Positions 23,526 through 31,755 are shown, numbered from the stretch's first letter. The stretch is 41,350 nucleotides of DNA from a virus (IMGVR_UViG_3300031857_000446:1-41350); one strand, 5' to 3'. Notes: a model not told the origin generated them from the letters alone. Numbers and translations: made by a program.

Positions 23526-24037
23526 GCCTGCCCTACCACTCCATGCCTAGTCGAGCCATGCCTGCCTTGCCATACCAGACCGCACCTTGCCTGTCCTCAA
23601 CGCAACGGGCCTGCCTTGCCAAACTCCGCCACACCTCACTGCGCCTTGCCACGCCGTGCCTGCCATACTGAGCCCGTACCGCGCCATGCCATACCGAACC
23701 AAGCCCATCCTAGCCTGCCTTACTTCGCCCGACCCCGCCATAACGAGCCGTGCCGTGCCGTGCCTGCCTGCCTTACCGAACCCGTCCTAGCCTTGCCGTG
23801 CTCCGCCTAACCTTGCCTGCCGAGCCAAACCCGACCACTCCATACCTAGCCCTTCCCCGCCGAGCCACGCCTGCCGTGCCGAACCTAAGCGCACCACGCC
23901 ATGCCAATCCGAGCCTAGCCTGCCGTGCCATACCCCGCCGCACCTGATCGTGCCCTGCCGGTCCCCGACGTGCCTGCCGTGCCCAGCCAAACCGAGCCTT
24001 GCGGTACCTTACCCCGCCGGGCCCAGCCTCGCCTGCT
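23526..24037. repeat. Degenerate pentanucleotide repeat (NNNCC on +, GGNNN on -)
   Basis: About 510 bp filling the whole gap between two - strand genes. On the + strand CC dinucleotides recur every 5 nt (atgCC, ttaCC, gaaCC, tagCC...), occasionally reset by a 4-nt step tgCC. On the - strand, the coding strand of the operon, this reads GG-N3-GG-N3. Individual units differ, so it is a spacing pattern, not a simple tandem copy. Frames remain open in several phases because units rarely make stops; none has a spaced ribosome site, so no protein is called here. Confidence 0.85.
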
Positions 24038-24049
24038 TCGGTGTTTGGA

Positions 24050-24715
24050 TTATTTAATACCAAACTTGGCTTTGACTGCGCTTTCGTTAGCGCTCTCTAC
24101 AACACGGAACAAACCAAACCCACATCCGGCACTAGCCTTACTGTCGGGACGACCTGCTCCGATACCTACTTGCAAACCGCAACGGCTTACAAGATTAATT
24201 ACATCCGCTGTTTTAAATTGATCCATGTCGAAGCGGACACGCAGTTTACACGCCCACTCTTTGTACATTGGACGAGACCGAACATCGACCACACCTGTTG
24301 CATTGCGAGTGTGCGCCGTATATGTATCGCTCTTACCATACACACGAACCAAAGGAATACCGTCTTGCTTGTCCCAACCATCGGCTTCAACAAACGTGGA
24401 CAACTTAGCCAACGTCATCTTGAACCCAACCAATCGGCAAGCAGAGATCATTGCTGCCCTGAATGCGGCGGCATTCATACCTTCCCAGCCATCCATACTG
24501 CGGTAACGTGCGTCCTCCGCTTCCCTCTCGTAGTCACGAGCGTCACGTACCTTTTTGCTCTTAGACGACGGGCCTTCTTGCATCTTCGCCATTAGCTCAG
24601 CTTTCTTGCTGAAACGCTCGACAACCAAGGGGGCAATGCCCTCAAGGTACAAGTCGATTGTTGCAAACTTAGGAGGAGAGATTACATAACTAGTTTCGAT
24701 TTCTTTGGTAGCCAT
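24050..24715 (-). CDS. Conserved phage protein with Gly-rich GIGAGRP segment
   Basis: A 221-residue protein. Visible blocks: GMNAAAFRAAMISACRLVGFKMT (about 80-102), DGIPLVRVYG (119-128), and QVGIGAGRPDSKASAGCGFG near the end. It looks like a widely shared phage protein of unknown role; the Gly-rich C-terminal loop plus an FR-x-A-x-I-x-A-C helix is faintly reminiscent of RAMP-like folds, but this is weak. Starts at ATG 24715 behind an AT-rich leader with AAAGTAAAAA; ends 13 nt before the pentanucleotide repeat. Confidence 0.6.
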   Translation of the reverse strand: MATKEIETSYVISPPKFATIDLYLEGIAPLVVERFSKKAELMAKMQEGPSSKSKKVRDARDYEREAEDARYRSMDGWEGMNAAAFRAAMISACRLVGFKMTLAKLSTFVEADGWDKQDGIPLVRVYGKSDTYTAHTRNATGVVDVRSRPMYKEWACKLRVRFDMDQFKTADVINLVSRCGLQVGIGAGRPDSKASAGCGFGLFRVVESANESAVKAKFGIK

Positions 24716-24748
24716 TTTTTACTTTCGTTGATTTAAATTGAACGGGTT

Positions 24749-24952
24749 TTATACTGCGTCAAGTTCGGTCAGTATTTGATTAGTGATTTCCCGCACGCGG
24801 CCTAACGCATCTTCAAGATCAGCCTTGTGTTTGAAATCATTTGTGATTGCCAGTTTGATATTAGCTAAAGCCCTGTACATCTGCGGTCCTTTGACTGCGT
24901 ACAAAAGCTTCTCTTCATCGTCTGGGTAGTTAAACTCTAGTACGGCTTTCAT
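24749..24952 (-). CDS. Small conserved phage protein
   Basis: A 67-residue protein: MKAVLEFNYPDDEEKLLYAVKG... then two helices ending ITNQILTELDAV. The start block K-A-V-L-E-F-N-[YL]-P is typical of a small phage family (recalled). ATG overlaps the upstream stop by ATGA. Function unknown. Confidence 0.7.
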   Translation of the reverse strand: MKAVLEFNYPDDEEKLLYAVKGPQMYRALANIKLAITNDFKHKADLEDALGRVREITNQILTELDAV

Positions 24953-25488
24953 TTAGATAAGCCACCAAAGTATTGATGCAGCTTGCAATACAACTCATGC
25001 GCCTCACTCAGAGTAATGGTGTCCAAGATGACCTCAATGTTTGAACGAATAGGCACTTCAATCAACCTATTCATACCGATACTACCCATCGCTTCCGCCG
25101 CTGCCGCTAATGCTTCCTTGCTTGGCTCTATAGAAGTTCTAAGCTTAGAAGTTTTTGGTTTCTTTGCCTTGTTCTTTAGCGTGGTAGTAGACTTGAGCGG
25201 TCTGTATTCGTTAAAGTTCGTGTGCAACAGCCCCATGTCATCCACAGAAATATGCCCTTGCCGTATCATCTGTGCAAGCAACGATGAGGTAGATGATTTC
25301 TTAAATCCTTTTTGTTCAAGCAGTTTGATGTACTCGCCCTTGGACTTGTAGGGGTTGTCACGCACGAGTTCAAATGTTGCACGAGATGTATTGGTAGTTG
25401 TTGTAAACACGGTTGTTTCCTCAGTTGTTTTTGGTTCGTCCCACGATTGCAATATCTTCTGCATTTCTGTTTGTAAGTCAGGCATCAT
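24949..25488 (-). CDS. Putative winged-helix protein
   Basis: A 179-residue protein. Residues about 36-85 (TFELVRDNPYKSKGEYIKLL, then SSTSSLLAQMIRQGHIS) look like a winged helix with a DNA-binding or protein-binding role. A basic linker follows (KNKAKKPKTSKLR), then a C-terminal domain with DTITLSEAHELYCKL. Start ATG ATG at 25488/25485 lies inside the end of the preceding small gene. A regulatory or replication accessory role is plausible from the fold only. Confidence 0.55.
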   Translation of the reverse strand: MMPDLQTEMQKILQSWDEPKTTEETTVFTTTTNTSRATFELVRDNPYKSKGEYIKLLEQKGFKKSSTSSLLAQMIRQGHISVDDMGLLHTNFNEYRPLKSTTTLKNKAKKPKTSKLRTSIEPSKEALAAAAEAMGSIGMNRLIEVPIRSNIEVILDTITLSEAHELYCKLHQYFGGLSK

Positions 25489-25651
25489 CGTCCTCGAATA
25501 GGTTAAGTTGTTTAGGGTCAGGCATTGTGTTTGCTAAGTCCTGCATGTCACGCAGTCGCATCTCTAGCCTTTCAGAAAGAACTTTGATTAGCCCTGAATG
25601 CCCATCGGCAAACCGGATTAGTTCTTCGTCAGTCAAGTTGTCATAGTTCAT
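25478..25651 (-). CDS. 57-residue acidic helical protein
   Basis: ATG at 25651 overlaps the upstream TGA (ATGA) with GGAGCTTAA just before; TGA at 25478-25480 overlaps the next gene. The product starts MNYDNLTDEELIRFADG and ends QLNLFEDDDA; the QLNLFED end resembles a sliding-clamp or SSB-type short linear motif (Q-L-x-L-F). Otherwise one helix. Function unknown. Confidence 0.6.
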   Translation of the reverse strand: MNYDNLTDEELIRFADGHSGLIKVLSERLEMRLRDMQDLANTMPDPKQLNLFEDDDA

Positions 25652-26010
25652 TTAAGCTCCATAAAGTTAATTAAGTTTCCATCGTCGTCGGTTGTGAACC
25701 AAACGATGTTGTCAGGGGGAGGCACCATCACCCGCTTCAGATGCCCACCCACCGTTGCTACGTCCCTGATTCTTGATAGCCAATCAGGTAAGTCAGTCAC
25801 AAGCCCACGAGATGCAGTCTCATGCCCATCACGCCATTGCTTGAGCGTGTAGTCGTGCCCTCGTTCTTCGTATCTACATTCGTACATAGGATTGTCTTTG
25901 TGATACCCAAGTTTGTGTTCTAGGATGCGAAGTGCGTCGGACTTCGCTCGCCCTTGATGATCTGCATAATCCATGACTTCAGTTACCAGATTCTTCAGCA
26001 TCCCCATCAT
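25648..26010 (-). CDS. Hypothetical phage protein
   Basis: A 120-residue protein, starting at ATG 26010 or 26007 behind a G-run; the second gives better spacing. It overlaps the DUF3150-like gene by 32 nt. Contains YHKDNPMYECRYEERGHDY and a C-terminal IVWFTTDDDGNLINFMELK. No domain recognised. Confidence 0.55.
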   Translation of the reverse strand: MMGMLKNLVTEVMDYADHQGRAKSDALRILEHKLGYHKDNPMYECRYEERGHDYTLKQWRDGHETASRGLVTDLPDWLSRIRDVATVGGHLKRVMVPPPDNIVWFTTDDDGNLINFMELK

Positions 26011-26905
26011 CTACCCCCCAATCAAATGCACCTAAGATCTCGTCCACCTTTTGTTTTGTGATTGCACGAGTGCTATCTTCTTCCCGCAATTCTTTAGGTG
26101 TTACCCCAGACAATACCTCCTCAAGCTTACGTGAAGCTTTCGTCAATGCAGGATCGTTCGTAATGTTCATCACTTGCAACAACTCACACAGGTCAACGGC
26201 ATTGGTTACTGTCGTGTCGTGGAACGTACGCTTCTTGCCATCCTCATCCACAGTCAAGCGATCACTCAGCTTACTGATAGCGTTATACAAACGAGTCCAC
26301 GAATCTTGGTTCGCAGCTCTGAGCTTAGCGTCGAGCTTCTCTTCGTACTGTGCGATCAGAGTGCGTTGTACTTCGCTCTCAACGTCAAGGCGGAAGTCCC
26401 CACCGGTAGGCAAGGGAGTGAACGATGCCTCCATACGAAAGCGCTGTGCCACCTTGCCCCTGCTTGGGTACTCGCTACGATCAAACAAGGTACCGAGTTG
26501 GAATGCCGCGCCTGCTACGAGTGTGTCGTACTTGTCCAAGAACGCATCGACGAGTCTGTTGAATTCATCTTTGTAGCGTTGCATTGTCTTCTGGTAGTCA
26601 AGCAGTGCTGCAGTGGGCAACAACCTTGCACCTTGGTCATTCCAAGGGAGAGTCAAGCGATAGTGTTCAGCACGAGCACGAGCTTGGAACTTAGTGATTG
26701 CATCTAACTCTTTGCACTCAGCAAACAAGTTCTTGTACACCGATGCCGCCTTCTTAGAGCCTGACCCCTTGGCGTTAGTGACCTCGGCTTGCGTACTCTT
26801 GTCTTGCTTACGACCCGAGTAGATTGCGATGTTCAAGTCCACCATCATGGCGGAACGAGCGACGCCTGCAATAGGTTTTTCAGTTTGTGTTGTGTAGTAG
26901 TTCAT
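25979..26905 (-). CDS. DUF3150-like protein, partner of the MoxR ATPase
   Basis: A 308-residue helical protein resembling DUF3150, a family found next to MoxR AAA+ and VWA genes. Features: an N-terminal VDLNIAIYSGRKQDKSTQAEV segment, a LPWNDQGARLLP block (about 92-103), long helices to residue 240, and an acidic C-terminus. The MoxR and VWA genes lie 2-5 kb upstream in the same direction, supporting the assignment. ATG is preceded by a dyad whose AAGG may also serve as the ribosome site. Role: probably an adaptor of the ATPase; inferred from gene company. Confidence 0.6.
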   Translation of the reverse strand: MNYYTTQTEKPIAGVARSAMMVDLNIAIYSGRKQDKSTQAEVTNAKGSGSKKAASVYKNLFAECKELDAITKFQARARAEHYRLTLPWNDQGARLLPTAALLDYQKTMQRYKDEFNRLVDAFLDKYDTLVAGAAFQLGTLFDRSEYPSRGKVAQRFRMEASFTPLPTGGDFRLDVESEVQRTLIAQYEEKLDAKLRAANQDSWTRLYNAISKLSDRLTVDEDGKKRTFHDTTVTNAVDLCELLQVMNITNDPALTKASRKLEEVLSGVTPKELREEDSTRAITKQKVDEILGAFDWGVDDGDAEESGN

Positions 26906-26909
26906 GATT

Positions 26910-26928
26910 GTTATAACCTTATAACTTT
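26910..26928. promoter_or_regulatory. Dyad repeat copy 1 (TTATAA-GG-TTATAA)
   Basis: Perfect inverted arms around GG on the - strand, 4 nt upstream of the DUF3150-like start. It begins right at the stop of the preceding gene. One of 11 related dyads between 26.9 and 36.1 kb. Confidence 0.75.
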
Positions 26929-27245
26929 TATTTGGTTTTGTATAAAAACTTAGCCATTCGCATGGCTTCGCGTAGTGTCAGAAACGGAAATAGTTTCTTG
27001 TACCCCTTGACCTCCGCTATGTAGCGGTTGCCGTGTTTAGCTTTGTTCACATTGGCTACGGATTGCCACATCACGTGTTTCCGTTCTGGTGTATCTGTAC
27101 CGACATCAACGTATGCAACTAGCTCTCGTTGCAGAGTAAATCCACCGTTGGTGTTATGTTCCCATCGGTAGTTGCCTTCGCCAAGTGTGTAGTCCTTGAC
27201 GTTTTTCATCACCGCGTGCAGATTAGGTTGGAGGCTTGTAGTCAT
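26928..27245 (-). CDS. Hypothetical phage protein
   Basis: A 105-residue protein. Beta-rich first half (GGFTLQRELVAYVDVG), then a basic segment and a Leu/Arg helix (LTLREAMRMAKFLY). The start overlaps the preceding gene end by 23 nt with no clear Shine-Dalgarno, suggesting coupling. Function unknown. Confidence 0.55.
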   Translation of the reverse strand: MTTSLQPNLHAVMKNVKDYTLGEGNYRWEHNTNGGFTLQRELVAYVDVGTDTPERKHVMWQSVANVNKAKHGNRYIAEVKGYKKLFPFLTLREAMRMAKFLYKTK

Positions 27246-27489
27246 TTAGTTTCATCGTCAGTTTGATGGTGTCGATGAGGTCATCGTCGACGGGTTGGCA
27301 CTGCAGTGCGGTCTGAAGTCTTGGCTTGTACACAATCGGCACATACGAATTCATATACCCCTGCGTACCCTTGTCAGTACCCATGTGCTTCTCCTCCATG
27401 ACCTCGCAACCTTTCAAAGTTTCCATGATCGTGGCTAACCCCTCGGGCGGTAGTAAGAAGTTCTTGTCCCCTACTCTAAGCTGCAACAT
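27223..27489 (-). CDS. Hypothetical phage protein
   Basis: An 88-residue protein. The start at 27489 (MLQLRVGDKNFLLPPEGL) is chosen because AAGGAGAAGAACATC lies directly upstream, the same ribosome site type as near 22.4-22.8 kb. It overlaps the preceding gene by 14 nt. An in-frame longer version would only re-read the neighbour. Function unknown. Confidence 0.6.
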   Translation of the reverse strand: MLQLRVGDKNFLLPPEGLATIMETLKGCEVMEEKHMGTDKGTQGYMNSYVPIVYKPRLQTALQCQPVDDDLIDTIKLTMKLNDYKPPT

Positions 27490-28096
27490 GATGTTCTTCT
27501 CCTTCAATTTCAAATGTGATGTCGTTGCACTCGCACGATTCCACAAACGCATCTTCGCTAGTAATGTTTTCATATTCATCCCTTAGTCTGTCATACATGT
27601 CTGACATGAACCTTTCGCATGTCGATTTGATTTCTTCCTCGAGTCCCGCAGTGCCCCACTGCTCGGTAACTAGCTCAACCCATGCCTCATCATCGAGCAT
27701 GCCGAACACCCCTTCGGGTTGGGTTTCATACAAGTACTCGGTCACGTTGGTGTGCATGTGAAAGCCACGATTAGATACACGCAAAGTCATGTAGCTACCG
27801 TCCGCTTTGCACGCAAGGTACAACGCTGGGTATCGCTCGATGTACTGTGGGTTAGCCTCCATCCACTGATAGACCATGACGTGCCCATCGAATGCCGCCC
27901 CATCGCCTTGTGAGTAACTAATGTCCCAAGTAAACCTATCCACGTGGATGCCTTGCACTTGCATTTGGGATTCAAAGTCTTCCTTGATGTAGTCAGCCCA
28001 GTCGTAGTCAGCGGCGTACTCTGTCCATTTTTGATACTCTTTTTCGAATCTCTTCGGGTGTTGGCTTCGGAGTTCTTCGGGGGTATAGGTAGGCAT
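27476..28096 (-). CDS. Conserved phage protein with ISYSQGDGA motif
   Basis: A 206-residue protein; ATG at 28096 follows GAAAGG with 7-nt spacing, preferred over the TTG at 28111. Residues 50-75 include WDISYSQGDGAAFDG, a signature of a phage-borne hypothetical family recalled from other phages. Acidic overall, ending in EGEEHHVAA. Overlaps the upstream gene by 89 nt in another frame. Function unknown. Confidence 0.65.
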   Translation of the reverse strand: MPTYTPEELRSQHPKRFEKEYQKWTEYAADYDWADYIKEDFESQMQVQGIHVDRFTWDISYSQGDGAAFDGHVMVYQWMEANPQYIERYPALYLACKADGSYMTLRVSNRGFHMHTNVTEYLYETQPEGVFGMLDDEAWVELVTEQWGTAGLEEEIKSTCERFMSDMYDRLRDEYENITSEDAFVESCECNDITFEIEGEEHHVAA

Positions 28097-28322
28097 CGTT
28101 AAACCTTTCAAAGTTTTGTGTTGCGTTAATCATTGCAATGGCTTTTGCTGCTTCGAGGGAATCGGCTTTCATAGGTAGCGGGTCCTCGCCTTCTAACTGC
28201 ACTGTCCACCCTGCGAAGTGTTGCACTAAGGCAATAGCATGGTCACGTTGTTTGTGCATGAGATACCAGCGATCGAATTCTTTCTCAACCCACTCGTACT
28301 CGTCGATGTTGTGCTGTATCAA
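28008..28322 (-). CDS. Hypothetical phage protein (TTG start)
   Basis: A 104-residue protein whose TTG start overlaps the upstream TGA (TTGA) behind GAGGTGCGGTT. An internal ATG (22nd codon) is a weaker alternative. Charged N-terminal helix (EWVEKEFDRWYLMHKQRDHA), basic C-terminus. The last 89 nt overlap the next gene. Function unknown. Confidence 0.5.
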   Translation of the reverse strand: MIQHNIDEYEWVEKEFDRWYLMHKQRDHAIALVQHFAGWTVQLEGEDPLPMKADSLEAAKAIAMINATQNFERFNDAYLYPRRTPKPTPEEIRKRVSKMDRVRR

Positions 28323-28684
28323 AACCGCACCTCAATCTCTCTACGCACACACAGATACCCTTGCGCGTCACCCGTACTGTCGTATTCAATATCGGTATCT
28401 TCTTCACCAACACGAATGATTTCGTACTCGTAGTCAAGCTCGTGCATCTTGGTTAGGAACTCACCAAACTGTTGTACATCAGGGTATCCGTCGTACCACT
28501 TAACGGACTCCACCGAAAACTGAAGCACACGATGCTTGTCATCCCACACGAAGTGCTCGCTCCACTCATCTAAAAAATCCTTGAACGTTGTATTCATTAA
28601 GAGCTTGAGCTTGTCGTAGTGAAGCAAGCTTTCCGCCCCACTCACAGGGTAAACAAGTGCCGTCACATCTGATCTGTATCCCAT
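28319..28684 (-). CDS. Conserved phage protein
   Basis: A 121-residue protein starting MGYRSDVTALVYP, a beginning shared by a family of phage hypothetical proteins. Contains a W-x-D-G-Y-P-D-V segment near the middle and an acidic C-terminal half (GEEDTDIEYDSTGD). ATG follows GGGAGAAGATT; a dyad copy lies just upstream of that ribosome site. Function unknown. Confidence 0.65.
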   Translation of the reverse strand: MGYRSDVTALVYPVSGAESLLHYDKLKLLMNTTFKDFLDEWSEHFVWDDKHRVLQFSVESVKWYDGYPDVQQFGEFLTKMHELDYEYEIIRVGEEDTDIEYDSTGDAQGYLCVRREIEVRF

Positions 28685-28695
28685 AATCTTCTCCC

Positions 28696-28717
28696 AAAGT
28701 TATAAGGTTATAAGTTT
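28696..28717. promoter_or_regulatory. Dyad repeat copy 2 (TTATAA-GG-TTATAA)
   Basis: Perfect dyad filling the gap between the stop of the VWA gene and the ribosome site GGGAG of the next gene on the - strand. Confidence 0.75.
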
Positions 28718-29877
28718 CAAACTTCGACACGGATAGTCGTACCAAACGGTGCAACCAAGTCACTCGTCACAGCCCACAAGGTAGGCACATTGGTATTACC
28801 CCAGTCGCCGACGTAGCCGTCAGTAAACTGCACAATGGCTTGAGGGTTGATGTTGTGTTCCTTGAGGTATGTGAACAAGACTGAGCCGTCCGTACCACCA
28901 CCGCCCTTGATGTTCAAGTTCTGTACAGCGAACTGACCCTCCTCGAATGTTTGATGCCCTGCCACCTCGGTGTCCCAATAGATCACATGAACCTTGGTTG
29001 GCTTGATGTCCTCGATGATGGTTTTGATCTCGGAAACAAACACAGTCATTTCGTCGCCACCAAAGATTGAACCCGACGTGTCGAAGCCAATCACAAGCTC
29101 TGTCATAGTAGTGCCCACCATTGAGGGCATGTAAACGTCGTAGCTCAAGAACCTACGGTTAGGCTTACGCCATGAGGACTCGTCACGACCCGCGCATGTC
29201 TCGGTGATGAAGTCACGCATTACTTTCTTCCAGTCGATCTTGGGTTGTAGCAAGTCACCGAACACACCATCCGCACCACCGGCACCTTTGCCCGCCATCT
29301 TGCGGCGCACGATCTCACCCTGACGAATGGCGCGTTGGATCTCATTGGCTCGCTCTTGCTCCTTAGCGGGGTCGCCACTCATTGCGTTCTCCCAGTCATG
29401 CTCATCCATGCCATCACCATCGCCTTGACCTTGCCCCTCACCATTAGCCTTGAGGTCTTCGAAGATCTGCTTGACTGACCACCCACGATACTTAGGGTCA
29501 GGCTGAACACCAACGCTAGGCATCTTGATGAACCCCTCACCCGCATCCATATCAACCAATGACAAGTTGACGAAGTGATCTGCTGCGATGTTGGCCAGTT
29601 GTGCGTTCTCGTCGTGTAGTGCACGCCATACCTGTAAGTGACGATAGGCTTTGTGCTGTGCCTCATGCAAGATAAGAAAGCGTAGCTCGGGGTCAGGCTT
29701 CATGTACTGCTCGATGAAGTCAGGGTTGTAGTAAACATCCCACCCGTTGGTCGCCGCAGTGGATACGTCGTCGTTCACCTTGACCTTGCCACATGCGAGG
29801 ATGCCGCTGTACGAGCAAAAGGTTTTGTGTTGCATGATGGCGATGTGAGCCTTCTTGATTCGGTCTTGTACGTTCAT
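28717..29877 (-). CDS. Metallopeptidase-like plus VWA domain protein (COG3864/DUF2201 type)
   Basis: A 386-residue protein. N-terminal half: HEAQH at residues 71-75 in a helix (LILHEAQHKAYRH), a zincin motif as in DUF2201_N. Residues 145-200 are a Gly/Asp/Glu-rich linker. C-terminal VWA-like domain with MIDAS DTSGS at 266-270, GGGGTD around 325-330 and FTDG at 351-354. Such proteins pair with MoxR AAA+ ATPases, and one is encoded 0.8 kb upstream. The pair may act in metal insertion or remodelling of a protein complex. ATG follows TTGGAGAAACACC, with a dyad just before it. Confidence 0.8.
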   Translation of the reverse strand: MNVQDRIKKAHIAIMQHKTFCSYSGILACGKVKVNDDVSTAATNGWDVYYNPDFIEQYMKPDPELRFLILHEAQHKAYRHLQVWRALHDENAQLANIAADHFVNLSLVDMDAGEGFIKMPSVGVQPDPKYRGWSVKQIFEDLKANGEGQGQGDGDGMDEHDWENAMSGDPAKEQERANEIQRAIRQGEIVRRKMAGKGAGGADGVFGDLLQPKIDWKKVMRDFITETCAGRDESSWRKPNRRFLSYDVYMPSMVGTTMTELVIGFDTSGSIFGGDEMTVFVSEIKTIIEDIKPTKVHVIYWDTEVAGHQTFEEGQFAVQNLNIKGGGGTDGSVLFTYLKEHNINPQAIVQFTDGYVGDWGNTNVPTLWAVTSDLVAPFGTTIRVEV

Positions 29878-29888
29878 GGTGTTTCTCC

Positions 29889-29910
29889 AAAAGTTATAAG
29901 CTTAGAACTT
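29889..29910. promoter_or_regulatory. Dyad repeat copy 3 (TTATAA-GC-TTAGAA)
   Basis: Lies between the VWA gene ribosome site and the preceding gene, whose last codons and TAA stop fall inside the left arm (TTC TAA). Confidence 0.75.
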
Positions 29911-30495
29911 ATGTGTTGTTGGTATGTTGTATTCGAGGTCATCGTCCAGATACCTTGCGATGCGCTCAGCTATGGCGATCTCCTCGACTGTGCGTTCCCG
30001 TAGAAATACCTCTGCCATCTGTTGTCTTAACTTGGCGGTGCGCAAAATTAAATGGACTGCCTTAGCATGTTCAACAAACTTTAGCCTCGTGATGTTATGT
30101 GCACATCGTTCGTCAATTGTTTTGTAAAAGTCTGAGCGTGTGGGTCTGTATCTACCTTCACTGTCGTCATACCCCATCTTCTGCAGGGTGCAGTCAGCCT
30201 CGAACAAACCAATCATCTCGGACAAGTTGTCAGCAGTGATCGGACGGGGCGTTGTAAACGACATGTAGTCTGCGTATTGCGTCGCATACACAATAGGCTT
30301 CTCACCGGCAACGCTAAACACTAGGTCGCGCACATCTCTACTCTTGCTTGACCACCCACCGGTGTGATAGCCCGTTGCAATACTCTTGCGGGTCATGTTG
30401 CGTATCGTCTTGGTCAGGCGTGTAGGGTTAAAGGTTGCGACTGTCTGCACTCCGGGCGCTTGCAGTTGTCTTGCAATGGCGTACATGTGGCTCAT
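29902..30495 (-). CDS. Hypothetical protein between VWA and MoxR genes
   Basis: A 197-residue protein; ATG at 30495 follows AAGGAAACAATC. Contains GYHTGGWSSKSRDVRDLVFS, FTTPRPITADNLSEMIG, and a C-terminal helix with REIRYLDDDLEY-like acidic end. Part of the MoxR/VWA gene group and possibly a functional partner, inferred from position only. Confidence 0.6.
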   Translation of the reverse strand: MSHMYAIARQLQAPGVQTVATFNPTRLTKTIRNMTRKSIATGYHTGGWSSKSRDVRDLVFSVAGEKPIVYATQYADYMSFTTPRPITADNLSEMIGLFEADCTLQKMGYDDSEGRYRPTRSDFYKTIDERCAHNITRLKFVEHAKAVHLILRTAKLRQQMAEVFLRERTVEEIAIAERIARYLDDDLEYNIPTTHKF

Positions 30496-30656
30496 GATTG
30501 TTTCCTTAGGAAGGCTGTTTGAATGTTCCACGCATCTTTCGAGAGGTGATAGCGGGGGCGTGGGGGTGTGTACGATTTGCTGATGCGATCAGGGTGCCAG
30601 TCTTTTTTCAGCACGACAATGGTCTTGCCGTTTGAGTTTCGTTCGATGATTAACAT
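30492..30656 (-). CDS. 54-residue phage protein
   Basis: ATG at 30656 behind GGGAGACCAAC; TGA overlaps the next ATG. Product: MLIIERNSNGKTIVVLKKDW, then PPRPRYHLSKDAW, ending FLRKQS. Its final codons contain AAGGAAACAA, the ribosome site of the next gene. No function known. Confidence 0.6.
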   Translation of the reverse strand: MLIIERNSNGKTIVVLKKDWHPDRISKSYTPPRPRYHLSKDAWNIQTAFLRKQS

Positions 30657-30667
30657 GTTGGTCTCCC

Positions 30668-30688
30668 AAAGTTCTAAGGTTAGAAGTT
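30668..30688. promoter_or_regulatory. Dyad repeat copy 4 (TTCTAA-GG-TTAGAA)
   Basis: Perfect arms, located between the MoxR stop and the ribosome site GGGAG of the 54-residue gene. Confidence 0.75.
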
Positions 30689-31755
30689 CAAAAGAATTTA
30701 CCGAGTTTTGCAGCTTGCGATGTGAACTTGCGACTGCTACACGCCATGCCTACCTTGGCTTTGTTGGATGCAAGTGATGTGATGAAGAGGGCATGTGCCT
30801 CAAACGATTCGTTAGCCATTCGGTCTGCGTAGTCCATCACGGCGTCGATAGTCTTGGCATCCACTCGACCTGCCAACATGAAGGCGAGAATAAATAACGC
30901 ACCTGCACTCGATGGCACCTTGGCTTTGAATGGTTCCTTGACGATGTTCTCGAATAGCGGGAGTTGATCGGCCAAGTTAATGAGCGCATCCATGTCACGA
31001 GCAGCGGCTTCACCTACTGTACCGGCAAGAGCGGGGAGGGTTGCATCGCCTAAGATGGTGCGTTGTTTGATGATGTTCGATGCCTTCTCGAGTGAACGAG
31101 GCGAGCAGTATGCTTTCACGTTGCCCGTCATTGGGTTAAAGATGTATGGATTCTTAGCCTTGGGGTCAAGGTCGGTGTAGCACTCGAACACTTGCGGATA
31201 CTGTTTGGCAAATGCCATAACCTCGGGGGAGATCTCGTTGTCTGATGCCCACTCAATCCACTGTTCAGGGCTTGGGTTGGCTAGGTTGGTTACTGTCATG
31301 CGGTTGTATGCATGGGCAGGGATGTTGTCACCCACGCCGTCAGTATCTAGGTTGGTTGTTGCAAATACGATGGAGCCAGTCGGCAGGGGTACGTCACCTA
31401 CACGATGCTCGAGGATAGTCGGCAACAACATGTTCATCACAGGGCGGGACGCCTTACCCAACTCGTCAAGCATAAGCACGACAGGGCGGGATTGATTCTT
31501 ACCTACACCGAAGCGTACGTTGGGTGCATACGATGTCGTCATGTTCTCTTTGTCAATGACTGGCATGGCCAAGTCACCGAGGTCTAAGTTTGCACAGTCG
31601 ATGTAGCACATCTGATAGTCAGGCAGGTCTTTGCCTAGTGTTGCAAGGATGGATGATTTACCTACGCCGGGCTGACCACGCAGAAGGATGGTGTTTGTTG
31701 TACCCACGTTACGGATGAGAGTGGATGCTTGCTTGAGGTTTACGGACAAGTTCAT
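30688..31755 (-). CDS. MoxR-type AAA+ ATPase
   Basis: A 355-residue AAA+ protein. Walker A GQPGVGKSS at 27-35, Walker B VVLMLDELGKA with D96/E97, sensor 1 region IVFATTNLDTDG (129-140), then a lid domain. Acidic and Asp/Asn placements fit the MoxR/CobS branch. It likely works with the metallopeptidase/VWA protein and the DUF3150-like protein downstream as a chaperone-like or metal-insertion complex. ATG follows AAAGGAAATCATC; a dyad lies 36 nt upstream of the start. Confidence 0.85.
   Translation of the reverse strand: MNLSVNLKQASTLIRNVGTTNTILLRGQPGVGKSSILATLGKDLPDYQMCYIDCANLDLGDLAMPVIDKENMTTSYAPNVRFGVGKNQSRPVVLMLDELGKASRPVMNMLLPTILEHRVGDVPLPTGSIVFATTNLDTDGVGDNIPAHAYNRMTVTNLANPSPEQWIEWASDNEISPEVMAFAKQYPQVFECYTDLDPKAKNPYIFNPMTGNVKAYCSPRSLEKASNIIKQRTILGDATLPALAGTVGEAAARDMDALINLADQLPLFENIVKEPFKAKVPSSAGALFILAFMLAGRVDAKTIDAVMDYADRMANESFEAHALFITSLASNKAKVGMACSSRKFTSQAAKLGKFF

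Noticed and set aside
23547-24063. Several open frames on both strands within the pentanucleotide repeat
   Set aside because: They are open only because the 5-nt units rarely create stops; composition is repetitive, starts lack ribosome sites and frames exist in several phases.
15150-24775. Shared TTGAC-N3-GTATAA...CGTTCAA...AAATCAA pattern at about 15.16 and 24.75 kb
   Set aside because: Spacing between blocks differs and at 24.75 kb part of it is coding sequence and a stop codon; two copies are not enough.
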